NCBI RefSeq assembly: GCF_000004075.3
Contig: NC_026661.2
Coordinates: forward strand, 20,798,307-20,862,306
Origin: Cucumis sativus
Lineage: Eukaryota > Streptophyta > Magnoliopsida > Cucurbitales > Cucurbitaceae
Direction of reading: 5' to 3'
DNA length: 64,000 nt
Both the position numbers and the translations under genes were made by a program. The notes below the pieces were generated by a model. The model was not told the origin of the DNA. It saw only the letters and a program-made list of their open reading frames with translations, and searched no databases. Below, in pieces: positions 36,961 to 48,675 of this stretch (positions are counted from its first letter, which is position 1; each line of letters starts with the position of its first letter).

Positions 36961-38899
36961 ATTTTCTAATAATCAATAGATACAAATTCGAGATACTTTT
37001 GTTGTTTCTCCCTCGAACAATTTAACGGATGAAAAGAACTAGAAAATATAAAAGAAGAAAGTTGGGTGGTAGGTTTAGTTTTGATTTTGGAGTGATAGAG
37101 ATATTGTCGAGGGGTGAAATCTAAATAATATTTATGGTATAATTGTCTAAATGAAATGGATTTGTGAGAAAAACTAAAATTAGACATTGGTGACCTTACG
37201 ATATGGGTCGGGAGACAACCCGGGATATGAATTTCCTCTCTTCTTTGTTTCACTCTTCTAATTCTATTGTCCAACTCCAAGGAATCACATGCTTGGTTCC
37301 TAACAAACATCTCTCTCTTTCTCTCTTCTCCCTTCTTTTTGCTTAATATAACCATATACTTGATCGTTAATGGCACAGTTAGCCTTTGGTGTTCCAAAAT
37401 TAACGATCGGATAAAGCAACAAAGAGTAAACTCAAGAGAAATCGATATAGAGATTTATTTACTTCACTAATAGTGTGTTTAACTACGTCCTTTTGCAAAT
37501 AGAAAAATCATATTTTATTAAGTTTAACATTGTGTTAACAATGGGTTAGTTGGTCATCTTTCTAAACCCTAAAGTAAAAAACACAAATAACATAAATATG
37601 AAATAAAACTACGTTTAAGGCACTGACGTACAAATGCTTAGTGGTTTGAAGCACTAGATAACAAATTTAAGACCACCTCAAAATTAATTTAGAATAATTT
37701 TTAATTTTATTTTATGTTTGAGTTGTTTATTTATTTATTTATTTATTGTGTTATTTTATTTGAAATTAGTTAAATGTATGTATGTAATATGTATATTTAT
37801 TTAAGATTATGGTTTTTGGTGGAAATAGTATCGGTTATGTATATATATTTGATGGTGAAAAGAAAAGATTATCGTTGGAAGATAATTAATGGGGGAAGGG
37901 TTGATGTGATGGGTGGTGATGAGATAACAAAAGTCGAACCTCTCGTTTGGATGGTGAAAGTATAACCACTATGTTAATTGAGTTATGTTCGTGTTGACAT
38001 GTTGACATTTTATCACTAAGTTATGTTCATGTTGGCATTTTTATTAAAAAAATAAATTTAAAAGCTAAAGAGTTCAAATAGATATGGTTTTTTAACTTTC
38101 AATATATTAGTGTCGTCTCTTTTTTACTTTCTTTAATCTAAATTCAGTATTGCGTAATTTATTAGACACAACATTTGAAAGTTTAATAAAATAATAAAAT
38201 ATATAATTATATCGGCTTCATCAACATAAAATACGTTATAAACACTAACACAACCGTTTAAAAAGAAAAAGTATGTAAAACTACTGTTAACAAAAAGCAA
38301 AATTTGCAAAATTTTCTAGTACTCATTTGATTAAAACTATATTATAGCTAGGATATAATCTTAGATTTCAAATTTCAACAAAGAAGTGAAACTAAGATAC
38401 AAGTAATTTTTTGGACAATATATACTTAACAACATTTTGTCAAAATTCATTGTTAAGCTAAGGTAAAGCTTACTCAACGATAAAGATGCACTCTAGCTAA
38501 CCCAAAATAAGTTAATTTAAAATTAAAAAGTGTATATATGTGCAAGGTACAGGGTAATACACTAGGTGAGATTAAATAGGAGTTGTAATACACTAGGTGA
38601 GATTAAATAGGAGTACTCCTCTTCTTGATTTTTCATCAAATAACATGTTTTATTCACTATTTTATGAAAACTATTTATGTGAATCACATAATATGTCAAT
38701 TTCTCGACATAAAAAAGAGAGGTTAAATTACTATATCTTATTAATTTGTACTATCCAATTTTCCGCATCATTTTTTTAATTAATTAAAGGTCTATCTCGA
38801 ACCGTAAAAATAATAAGTATATGATAGTTAAATCAAGTGATTATCTTCTTTAAAAAGTGATTGTGATACTTAGATAGAAGGGTGTTTTATATTTTAATA
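36961..38899. other. Intergenic region with one long open frame
   Basis: A 143-codon minus-strand frame (36966-37397) starts MEHQRLTVPL and has no recognisable domain, signal peptide or splice support. I do not call it a gene, though it is long for such AT-rich DNA. A 40-base direct duplication (AATACACTAGGTGAGATTAA) occurs at about 38552-38608. From about 38695 the sequence is duplicated at 41950. Confidence 0.45.
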
Positions 38900-39141
38900 T
38901 AAGGTTAGTTGCAAAATATAACAATTAGATTTAAAATAATTAAACATATAACATTTATAAAAAAATTGCAAATATAGCAAAATCTGTCATTATAAGTTAT
39001 GTTACAAATATTGGTATATGATTGATAAACCATAAGAATGTATCAGTAATAATCTATCACAGATGAACTTTTCTATATTTGCAATTTTTAAAAAATGTTG
39101 TTGTATGCCTAATTATTATTATTCCTAAAATTACTATCCCT
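38900..39141. mobile_element. MITE copy upstream of the 39371 gene
   Basis: It has the family's hallmarks: GCAAAATATAACAATTAGAT near the left end, AATCTGTCA, TTACAAATATTGGTATATGA, and CTAATTATTATTATTCCTAA near the right end, with imperfect inverted ends. It lies about 230 bp before the start codon, next to the promoter. Confidence 0.6.
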
Positions 39142-39370
39142 TATAATTTCGATTACATTAACTTATAAATTGGTTTCTAACTCCACACAGAAAATGTGGG
39201 CTGTTAAAGTTCTTACAGGAAAAATGGGACCTACTGTTAGAAAAAATAATACTAATTATACAAACCATAACTAACGAACACCTTTATTGAATTTTGCTTG
39301 CTTATATAATAACTTCCTACCCACGACCCAAAACCACACAAGGATAACTCACATCCAAATTTGAGCAAAA

Positions 39371-39960
39371 ATGAGGTCAGTTGTTCTCATTTGCTTCATT
39401 TTGAGCTTAGTTGCCGGAAAATCCACAGCTGTAATAGAGGTGTCGAAGTGCTATCTCAACTGCATGGCAGTGTGTGCTGTCCCATCAAGCCTTCTCACGG
39501 TAGGCCTTTGTGCTTTAAAATGCACAGCTGATTGCATTGCCATTGCTTCTTCCCCTATGAATTTGAACCGTGTGGACACTCGTTACTTTTGTAAACTTGG
39601 TTGTGCCACCTCTTGTTGCACCAAATCCAGCACCAAGAAAGACTTTGGTCAGTAACTTTCTAATACTTCCGTTACTACTTATTTTAATTATTATATATAT
39701 ATATATTCTGTCATTTAGATTTTCTGTCGATTGATTCTGTGACATAACACATTATTTTTCTCAAATTTCTAGAGTTAACCCTTGTCATGAGTGACAGTCA
39801 ATAAGACTGGTAGTATTTATATATTAAATTTTTATCTCATTATTTCTAGAGTTTTGATGGATGTTTCAATCATGTTGGATTATTTTTTATGAACTTGGCA
39901 GCCGAGAAGAAAGTAGAAAGCTGTGTGAACACGTGTGATCAAATATGCATGAAAGCTTAA
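39371..39960 (+). CDS. Thionin-like cysteine-rich secreted protein
   Basis: Exons 39371-39647 and 39902-39960 (donor GTCAGT, acceptor CTTGGCAG, phase 1) encode 111 residues. The signal peptide (about 1-20, ending GKSTA) is followed by CYLNCMAVC, eleven residues, CALKCTADC, a linker with SPMNLNRV, CKLGCATSCC and, from exon 2, CVNTCDQIC. Its third triplet carries an extra adjacent cysteine, giving 13 in the mature protein; an odd count would leave one free or allow dimerisation (inference). The leader phrase CTCACATCCAAATTTGAG is shared with 57554. A TATA-like TATATAATA lies near 39303 and AATAAA at 40007-40012. Confidence 0.85.
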
Positions 39961-40667
39961 GAAGCCAAAAAGATGAAAGGAGAAAGAGCTGGGATTGGCT
40001 TCAATGAATAAACAAAAATCAGTGGTTAAAAAAAAACCATTGGTTTAAAAGCCATATTCCAAATTTAAGCGCATATATATATATATAGTCTCAAGGTTGT
40101 TCACGTTATGCTTTACTCAATATGAAAAAAAATACGGTTGTAGTGCTTTTTCTATGATTATATGAGAAAATGAAGTGTTATGCTTTACTTTTACCAATGT
40201 CTATTCATTAATTACATATTTAAGTGTGTGTGTTTGAAGTGGTGTTGTAATTAAGAGATATATAATTAATAATCTCACAATCATATACTTTATTTATTCT
40301 ATTAAAATCCTACCAGAATTAATCTAACACAATATTAGAAAACCTAAAGAGAGGTCATCTTTGATCACATAGACTAAAAAAATATAGTCATTAGTTCCTA
40401 GAAAGACGGTGTTAATTTTTCTTCTATTGAAGTATTATACGAAACCTATTTGGGTTTGTCGTCAAGTAGTTGATATGTGCCTTTGTACCCCTACTTATCT
40501 ATATCTTCCCATTCATATATACATTTCTTCAAAAATTTAATAACTCATCCAAAAATTATTTATCCTAATTAATTTCATACTATTTTTTTGGTGTGAGAAT
40601 TTCCTCGTAATAATATATAATCCCTAAACCGTCAAAGTTATGATTAACAAACAAATATTAGGGTTTA

Positions 40668-40808
40668 GGATTTAACTTCTGCAACACTTCCACTATTTTC
40701 AGTCGGAGGTACCAAGCGAATTCCAGCAAAAGGATTTGAAGATGGGGCAGAAGCAGTAGAACCACGACGTACTTTGACAATTCTTCTTATGGCTAGCACC
40801 TCTTCACT
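40668..40808 (-). pseudogene. NUP50 (nuclear pore) gene fragment
   Basis: The minus strand encodes [20 protein letters not shown] and then [19 protein letters not shown] in one open frame of about 48 codons. This recalls the N-terminal region of plant NUP50 nucleoporins (ATRRIVKV..., [12 protein letters not shown]). There is no start codon and nothing of the Ran-binding domain nearby, so it is an isolated captured exon-sized piece. It sits precisely between the 3' flank of the 39371 unit and the duplicated segment starting at 40810. Confidence 0.7.
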
Positions 40809-40809
40809 A

Positions 40810-41945
40810 GTACTTAGTCTACCGACACTTTTTCACAAAAGCCCAAAAGTGATTTTTAATTTTTTTTTTCTGTTCAATTAATTAACTTTTCCATGCACAT
40901 ATCTTCAAGAAAATAAATATATTTATATTTTGAACGTTTCATTTTAGAAATATTTTGAGAGAGGTTTTTTTCTAATAAATAATGAAAAATACTCTAAAGC
41001 GCTTGGGTGAGAAAGTAGTAATTATAATATAAAGCAATATGTTTGAGAAAGTTTATTTTTCTAATAAATCAAAAATACTCCAAAGTGCTTCGGTGAGAAA
41101 GTGATAATTATAATATAAAGTGAATTTGAGTTGGTTGTTTAAATATTTTAAGGGTGTAAAATCAAAGTGGTCGATTTTAAGCATTTGGACTAAGTTATTT
41201 TCTTCTCTATATACAATAATCTGTGGAAGGTAGTTCTTATGAATTTCATGTTTGCAACTCTTTAAGGTTATGTTACCTAAAATTGGAGCTGATAATAATT
41301 TTATTTTTTTATTAAAAATTTTAAAAATAAAGATAATGCTTATAAACATTACTTATTACTTATTACTTCTTCCTTGAATTCCAAGTTCTATATTTTGTTA
41401 TTAACTTTGTACTGACGTTCAAAATATTTTTAAAAACGAGTATAAAAATAGTAGTTTGTTTTTAAAAATATTTGTTGGTTTTAATAATTTGACTAGAAAT
41501 TTTGAATTACTTTTTTCAAAAAAGATGAAACCTATAATTAAGAGTTAGTGCCAAACAACCATTGCTTTCAACAACATAAGATTGAAACAATTATAAAAAG
41601 ATCTAAGTGTATAATGAGTTGTTTGGTGAAAAAAAAGGTAACTATAATTTGAAAGGCAAAGTAAAGAAAGAAAAAGGAACGTAAATGGTAAAGGAGATAT
41701 TTAATTATAACGCCGTTCTCCATACTAAACCTTAAGAAAAGAAAAAAGAAAAACGACGTGTAATAATATAACTAAGCATCATGATATACTTATACTTTCG
41801 ATAGAACAAGTATAGAGAAGAAAATGGAAATCAGAAGAAACCTAAATTAAAAAGAAGAAAGGTAATTATTAAATGAAACTGTCCTAATATAACCATTCTT
41901 TTAAACGATAAATGAGTAAAGATTAAGAAGTTCGTATGCATACTT
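40810..41945. repeat. Duplicated non-coding segment, copy 2
   Basis: Counterpart of 35895-36960. It contains a local extra duplication near 41035-41110 (a second AAAATACTC.AAAG.GCTT.GGTGAGAAAGT). It is followed at 41950-42212 by a counterpart of 38695-38899, so the two halves of the ancestral unit are adjacent here but 1.7 kb apart in the first copy. Confidence 0.85.
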
Positions 41946-42212
41946 TTCTATGGAATAGTTTCTTGACGTGAAAAAGAGAGGTTAAATTAATATATCTTAT
42001 TAATTTGTACTATTCAATTTTTTGCATCATTTTGTTTTAATTAAAAGTCTATTTTGAACCGTAAAAATAATAAATATATGATGGTTAAATTAAGTTTTTT
42101 AAGATTTAAATATATTTAATGTTAAATCTATCTATTTTGGATGTGTGAAACAAGTGATTATCTTTTTTAAAAAGTGATTGATATACTTAAATAGAAGAAT
42201 GTCTTGTATTGT

Positions 42213-42482
42213 TGCAAAATATAGCAATTAGATCCAAAATAATTAAGTATATGACAACATTTTAACAAAATTGTAAATATAGTAAAATCTGTCAAAGTCT
42301 ATCAATGATAATAGTCTATCACTTATAAACTATGTTACAAATATTGGCCTATTACTGATAAACTCTAAAAGTCCATCAACAATAGAAATCTATCATAGAT
42401 AAATTTTGCTATATTTGTATTTTTTTAAAGAATGTTCCTATATACTGTACTTAATTATTATTCCTAAAATTTCTACTAATAA
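42213..42482. mobile_element. MITE copy at the left edge of block B
   Basis: Contains GCAAAATATAGCAATTAGAT, AATCTGTCAAAGTCTATCAA, TTACAAATATTGGCCTAT and CTTAATTATTATTCCTAAAA, with imperfect inverted ends. Its right end coincides with the start of block B homology at about 42484, so the duplication breakpoint lies at or in the MITE end. Confidence 0.65.
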
Positions 42483-43135
42483 AATGTCAGTTCATCTATT
42501 TATTTTATACTAATAAAATTCTTTATGTCGAATGATAACTCGGCTAATTAAGTGAAGGATCATGTTCTACTGAAAAATAAATAAATAAATAACTGCAACA
42601 TAGTTTATATCTAGGTTTAATAATTTATGCATATGGTAATATTTTGAAAAAAAAATACAAATATAACAAAGTATACTAATCCTCTTAATTGAAGTGGTCT
42701 AGGTATATGTGTGTTTATTTGTTATATATACAACTAAAAAAATCAGTTGAAAATGTCAAAGATAATTTGAGGGTATGTTTAATTAAGTAAATTTGTGTAA
42801 TGGCAACTTTGTAAACTACAAATGGATCTTCCACATTCGTAGGGCTTTAACGACTATTAAGCCATTAGAGGAAATTAAAATTTGTCAAAAACCATGAGGG
42901 GATCGAGGAAATCGTGGCAGTATGTCATCGTAAGTCGTTCGTTTTCCGATAATATCGTAATGAATACCGTTTCATCCTCAATCCGATTTGTAGGGCCGTG
43001 GTTTAAATTAAGAGTGCTTATTTTTTGCAATATATATACAGTGTGTGTGTGAGTTTTACTCAAACTTATTTTCTATAAAACAAGTGTTGAACTATATATA
43101 AATTTGAACAAAAAAAAATTGAAATTGAGAATAAA

Positions 43136-43900
43136 ATGAAATCAATTGTAATTTGTTTGATTGTTCTTAGCTTATTTGGTGGAGGATCCACAGCAACATT
43201 GAAAGATTCCCCTATGGATACCAACCATGTGGTTGATGCTCGTAAATTTTGCAGACTTGGTTGTTCCCTTTCTCTCTGCACCAATCTTTCCACACCAGAA
43301 AACTTGAGTGAGCTAATTTCTAGTACTCTTGTAGTATGTCTATTTTAATCTTGTAACTCTTTTGGGCTTCTATAATATTGTTCCTTTCACATGGCTTTTT
43401 TGATTATATTCATGAATGTCACATTCTAATTGAGTTATTCGGATCCACCTATTGAGTCACATTTTCTTTTCTTTTCAACAAAAAAACAATGAAGTTTTAG
43501 GTCGATTGGTGATTCGATGTTTCTTTTTATATTTTAAGCACTAGTACTAGTGTTGGCAAACATTTTCGCAATGAAAATAATTTCATTGAGGAAGACATTG
43601 TTTGCTGGCATGCATGGAGCAGAAAATGTCATTAGAGGTTATATATCTTACTCATGACTAACATTCAATTAGAGTAGTATTCATATACAAAATTTTCATC
43701 TCGAACTCACAATCAATGAGAGAATAGTAACATTATTAGTATATACTAAAATCTGGTCCCTTTCTTTAATCATTTTCTCTAGTTTTGATGGATGATTATC
43801 TTTTTTTTTAATTATTTTATTTTTCTTTATTAAATTGGCAGATATTGAGAAAGTAGACAGTTGTTTTAAGGGATGTGATCAAACGTGCATGAAGTACTGA
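43136..43900 (+). CDS. Half-length thionin-like secreted protein (block B)
   Basis: Exons 43136-43307 and 43842-43900 encode a 76-residue protein identical to the 31890 product. It has the signal peptide, then only cysteine triplets three and four. Splice sites, intron phase and 3' UTR are conserved. Two copies with the same predicted protein despite scattered non-coding differences are compatible with constraint, with gene conversion or simply with recency. The upstream region joins a different flank at 42484, about 650 bp before the start codon. Confidence 0.75.
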
Positions 43901-44366
43901 TGCTAAAGAATAGAAGATGAAGTGTCCTGAGAGGAGAAAAGGAACAAGGATTGGCTTTTCAAGATATACCTATCATATATGAATAAACAAAATTCAATGG
44001 TGAAAATTAAAACCATTGGCTTAAAAGCATATTATTTCATATTTAAGCATATGTTTTGTTTCGATATAAATGTAGTTTCAAGTTTTTGCATGTAGTTGAT
44101 TATGAGCAATATGTCAAAAACATCAATGTTTCTCCTTTTAAGCAATACGAGAATGAAGAGTTATGTCACAATTTTTGCCTTAGTATAGATTATGTGTGTG
44201 CATTTGTGGTGGAATGGGTGACTAAGGGTTGAATAATCTCACAAACAAATTTTATTTCAAATATTTCTAAGGCACCAAATTATCTTTTCGATGGTTTTGC
44301 TGAACTTATCTCGGTCCACATGCACCTTATAATTATTGAACTAAAAATTATCAATACAATCATAAT

Positions 44367-44698
44367 TGTTAATTTTGATAGTATGGGGTTTCATCTCAAA
44401 ACCAATTGGCTATCTGAGGAGTGACCAATCGACCTTATATGGAGTATGAGTCCCCTTGGTTTTTCCAACGTCTGACTCTCAACTTCTCAAACATGCTCCC
44501 TCAAGATGGTACCTCTTTGTGTTCACCTATCTTGGACAGAATATCGTTTGAGTTTACTGGCGCTAATACCATGTTAATTTTGATACTATGGGATTCCATC
44601 TCAAAACCAATTGGCTATGTGAGGAGTGACCCATCTACCTTATATGGAATATGAGTCCCCTTGGTTTTTCAAATGTAGAACTCTTAACTTCTCCAACA
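44367..44698 (-). mobile_element. TRIM retrotransposon (block B copy)
   Basis: Two direct repeats of 127 bp (44367-44493 and 44572-44698) both start TGTTAATTTTGATA and end CTTCTC.AACA. The 78-bp interior ends, on the plus strand, with GCGCTAATACCA next to the right repeat. On the minus strand this reads TGGTATTAGCGC, a near match to the initiator-Met tRNA primer site TGGTATCAGAGC. ATAAT flanks both sides (44362-44366 and 44699-44703). The terminal repeats differ at about 14 of 127 positions, suggesting an old insertion. The element is non-coding by nature. Confidence 0.88.
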
Positions 44699-44710
44699 AT
44701 AATCATTGTA

Positions 44711-44731
44711 TATTATATATATATATATATA
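44711..44731. repeat. AT microsatellite
   Basis: Short AT run following the TRIM. The homologous run in block C (51503-51564) is about three times longer. Confidence 0.9.
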
Positions 44732-44938
44732 TTTGGACAACTAAGGTTGCACGTAATCTTATATATGCCTCCCATTTTTTTAACATAATAAAAGAAGGAT
44801 ATTATAATTTATTTCGAAAAAATAAATTATCACAATATAAACTTTTTATCTCTGAATTGTGTTGTGTGTGTCAACTAGGTGGTTGCTTTATCCTATTGTG
44901 ATCCATATCCATGCATGCATTTTATGTTGGATTTTTTA

Positions 44939-45678
44939 TATATATTCATTCACTAATTTCTCTTTAAAAAATTAAAACCTAAAGGAAATTCTAGAAACCT
45001 ACACGCCTACGTATGAATCAAAAGTAAACCTCTATCGTTAGTCTCGCGGCCACCTGATTCCATAGTGTGTTTGTGTGTATTGTCAGTTTGAAATTTTGAG
45101 TTTTGATTCCCCCACCCCATTTATTGCTAAAAAATATATGAAACTATTTTCATTTCATTTTTTTAAAAGAAAATATTATAGAGAAAGAAGGAAAGTGTGA
45201 AAATAATTAATTTGAATTATCAGAGAACAAGGGAAGGATAGAAATAATTTCATTTTATCCAACAACAATCATGGTTATTTCGTTAAGACGACTTTTTATG
45301 TTTCTCCCATGGCCTCAAGGTGTAATGAATCGTTTGTCTTCCAAAATAAGAAATGTTATTTAACATCTCGTGAATGCGACATGTTTCAACCTGAAGACTT
45401 AACAAATACTATAGTGTGCAACTAATTTGTAGATAAAATGACAAAAATGAAGAGAAAAGAATTAAGGGAGCTGTTTTTTTTTTCTATTTCTTTTAAATCG
45501 ATAAGAAAACCATATATTTATAAATTATTTGTATCCATTCAAATCTTCACACATTTGAAAGAAAAACATATCCTTCAATTAATTATAAGCTTTTGGGGTG
45601 TCCTTTGAAAAAAAATTTAGATATTCTTTCTAAAATGAAATATTAAAATTGATGAGCAAATGACATAAGAAAACAAAA
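44939..45678. other. Unique DNA between blocks B and C
   Basis: AT-rich sequence without a recognisable gene or repeat. A short GC-richer piece (45030-45060) has no clear identity. Confidence 0.5.
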
Positions 45679-45689
45679 AAAGTCCTCTA

Positions 45690-46193
45690 GCCATTACTTA
45701 CCCAAGACTTTATGCGTTATGCAATTCAAAGAATGAAGCGGTTAATGAACTGTGGAACCATAGCTCCAATGATTGGAATATTAAGCCTAGAAGACCTTTC
45801 AATGATAGAGAGATCGCTTTATGGGACAGCATAAAGCCCCTGCTACCGGCCCCCAACCCTTTGAGAGGTATTATAATTAGCACACCAACTTGGATATTAA
45901 ATGGAAACAAAGGGTACACCATGAATTGGACCGAAAAGGCACTGCAAGATACTCATCAACAACATTACGCTCTTAGGAAAACCTCCAAATATTCCAAATT
46001 ATTTGGTCCTCGGTTGTGCCGAAAAAATGCAAAATTTTCCTGTTTACTGTATTCCATAGGAAAATTAATACGATGGATGTCATTCAAAAAAAGTGTCCGT
46101 CTCCATGTCTGAATCCAAACATGCGTACTTTATGCTATGCAAACAATGAAGAACAAGATCATCTCCTTCTAGATTGCAGAGTCACAAAATCCT
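45690..46193 (+). mobile_element. LINE fragment, left part
   Basis: It encodes, in shifting frames, RRPFNDREIALWDSIKPLLP, TPTWILNGNKGYTMNWTEKA, then INTMDVIQKKCPSPCLNPNM and CYANNEEQDHLLLDCRVTKS. This is the zinc-binding region of a plant LINE reverse transcriptase. The LTR at 46194 interrupts it; the continuation is at 48239. It is 5'-truncated and carries frameshifts. Confidence 0.75.
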
Positions 46194-48238
46194 TGTCGTA
46201 GCCACCTATTTTTATCCTACACATATATATCTTTTTTAAAACACTAATATTAGTAATAATGGCTAAACTTTTTATTTATTTTAAAAAAGGTAAAAAATTA
46301 CTGATAACATAACATCTCATTTTTATCGTTTTAGAAAATAAAAACAAATCCGTTTATTTTAAATAAAATCTCTTAATATCAAAATATTATTTAGTTTTAA
46401 ATAAAATATTTTTAAAAACTTATTTCTACTCATTTTAGTAAAAAAATAAGTTAATAAAATCTTTGATTTATTTGTATCATATTATGAAAAAAAGGAAAAT
46501 CAAATTTAGACAAAAATCTTTTAATATCCATTTAATTTGTTAATTACTTTTTCATAAAATCTAAAAAATATCTCATTTAATTTAATTTATTTATTTTAGG
46601 AAAATGAAAATTTATTTTATTAACATAATATCCAATTTTGATTTTATTCTTATTCATTTTCCTAATTTATGGTACACCCCGAGTCTATAAATAGATGTAT
46701 TTGTCATTTGGAGAGGGGAGAAAGTTTCTAAGAGAGAAAAAAAATTCTTCAGAGATTTATAGCGAATCCTGCGAAAAAAAATTCTGCAAAAGGTAATTTT
46801 TTCTTATTTTTTCATTACCTTATTGGCTATGTTTATTTTTTTTACTTTATCTTAAGCAAATCAAATCTCGTGTAAAAATAAACTTAGTTGGAGGTTGCAT
46901 TTGGTAGGGATTTAATCTCAAGAATATGCACCTCGTACAACAAGTAATTTATTCGAATCAGATAAAGAGAAAGAAAAGAAAATGTAGGAAAATTTTAGAA
47001 TTTTTTTTTTTACTTTTTTTTTTATCATCATTCAAAAAAAGTTCTTTAGTTTTTTCTTCTCTCTTAAAAAAACAGGGAGAAATAAAACAATTCATTTTCT
47101 TATTTATCTGTATTTGAGTACTTTTTTTAATCCCAACTCCTAACCTTTGTTTTCTTTTCTCTAAAATATAGAGAGAAAGAATGAGAATAGAGAAATTTTT
47201 ATCATTATTATCGTTATTACCATTATTATTATTAATAAAAAATTATTATATTTTATTATATTTTTCTTTTTACTTGTTGTTGTTCTTATTATTGTTATTA
47301 TCATTATTACTATTTTTATTATGATTATTATTATTATTTCTTTTATGGGGTCGCCACCCCTCTACCATTTTTCTTAATTCATTCCTTTTTTTTATTATTA
47401 TTTCTTTACCTACTTTATTTATTGTTATTATGTTTCCTTTCTTTTACTTATTCACATTACTATCAATATGCACTTAAATGTAACTCTTTGTATTATAATT
47501 GTTTAATGCTTTAAAATCCTTCTAATTTAAAATTCCTTGTTTCTAATGTTATGAATGTTTTATGTTTTTTAAAAACTTTCAAAATTTGACCTATGATTTC
47601 ATAAGGTTTTCTAAATCATTCATTTCTAAAAACTTATATCGTTTTCCTTAAACAAAACCCTACGACAGAATCTAGGAAATTTGGAAGTCCGATTTTCTAG
47701 ACTTCTTGAGGTGCGGGATTAATATCTTTGGGTGTTCGAGATTTTTTCTCAAGAAGAAATGAATTTAATCAATGTTTTAAAAAAATCTTTATTCAAAGAC
47801 TAACCTATGATAAATTTTGAGAAATTGTAATAATTTCTCATTTTCTTAAGGTGTGAAACTTTCCTTCAATATATAGTCTAATTAATATGGAATATTATTT
47901 CACTTATTTAATGAGATCATTGTTTCAAATATTGGAGTAATGAGGGGTAAAATAAGACATTAGTTTTAAAATAAATTAAAAAATATTTTCAATTCAAGAT
48001 TTGAATTTTGGCGACTGTTTTTCTAAATGGGTGTTGTGGGGTGCTAATACCTTTCCCACACACAAATGGCTCCCAAACTCAACTCTATTTTTCGTAGACC
48101 ATTTTTCAAAAAAATGTTTACTTTATTTCAGTGTCCAATCACACCGTAAAAATGATTGGTAGCGACTCCTAATTTTCTTTTAAAACTAACTCTTTTGAGG
48201 AGGTCTGTTGCTCAGCGTCGTCTCGGACACGTGGCGAC
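46194..48238 (+). mobile_element. LTR or solo LTR, Ty3/gypsy-like (possibly Tat/Ogre)
   Basis: It starts TGTCG and ends CGACA, with extended partial symmetry (GCCAC / GTGGC). A CTATAAATAG box lies near 46684, followed by leader-like sequence, long TTA/TTATTA low-complexity runs and late phrases GGTGCTAATACC and TGGTAGCGACTCC. The last recalls tRNA-Arg-type primer regions of Ogre elements, though here it lies inside the interval. It sits inside a LINE fragment. No coding region is present, and I could not fix a target duplication. Confidence 0.5.
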
Positions 48239-48675
48239 AGTTGTGGAACAAAATGGCGAGAGCACTTGGAAATTTCTCAAACTTTGAAAACTTTATTACC
48301 ATATGTAGAACGATATCCAAGCTAAAGCAATTAAGTAGAAGAAATGTCATTAGAATCAACGTGATAGCTGACTTACTTTGGACTGTCTTTATAGAAAGAA
48401 ACAATAGCATTTTTAAGAAAAAATCAAAATCTATTGTTAACTTATGGGAAGATATATGTAACTTGATAAGAGTTTGGTCTAGGCGTCATTCATCTTGTAA
48501 CCAATATGATTCTACTACCATTTCTCTTAAGTTTAGAGCTTTGTTAGAATAGGTTGTTGCAGACTTTCCTCTAGCCTTTCAACCTTGTAACTTAACTGTT
48601 TGTTAATAGATAATGCTTCTGATTCTAGGATTATCCTAGTTTGGAGGGTACGGTTTCTTCCCTTAAAAAAAGTCA
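48239..48675 (+). mobile_element. LINE fragment, right part with 3' UTR
   Basis: An open frame (48208-48552) reads LWNKMARALGNFSNFENF, then VIADLLWTVFIERNNSIF and SIVNLWEDICNLIRVW. This is the same domain tail as the minus-strand LINE at 24306. A 3' UTR ending CTTCCCTTAAAAAAAG follows. It continues the LINE interrupted by the LTR at 46194. Confidence 0.75.

Larger units (their letters stand above)
42484..44938 (+). repeat. Segmental duplication block B
   Basis: It matches block A from about 31233 to 33185 and block C up to about 52138. It carries the short thionin-like gene at 43136, the TRIM at 44367 and a trimmed LINE 3' tail. It lacks about 45 bp present in A and C just after the first exon region (near 43369) and about 370 bp present in C after 44883. 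Confidence 0.9.
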
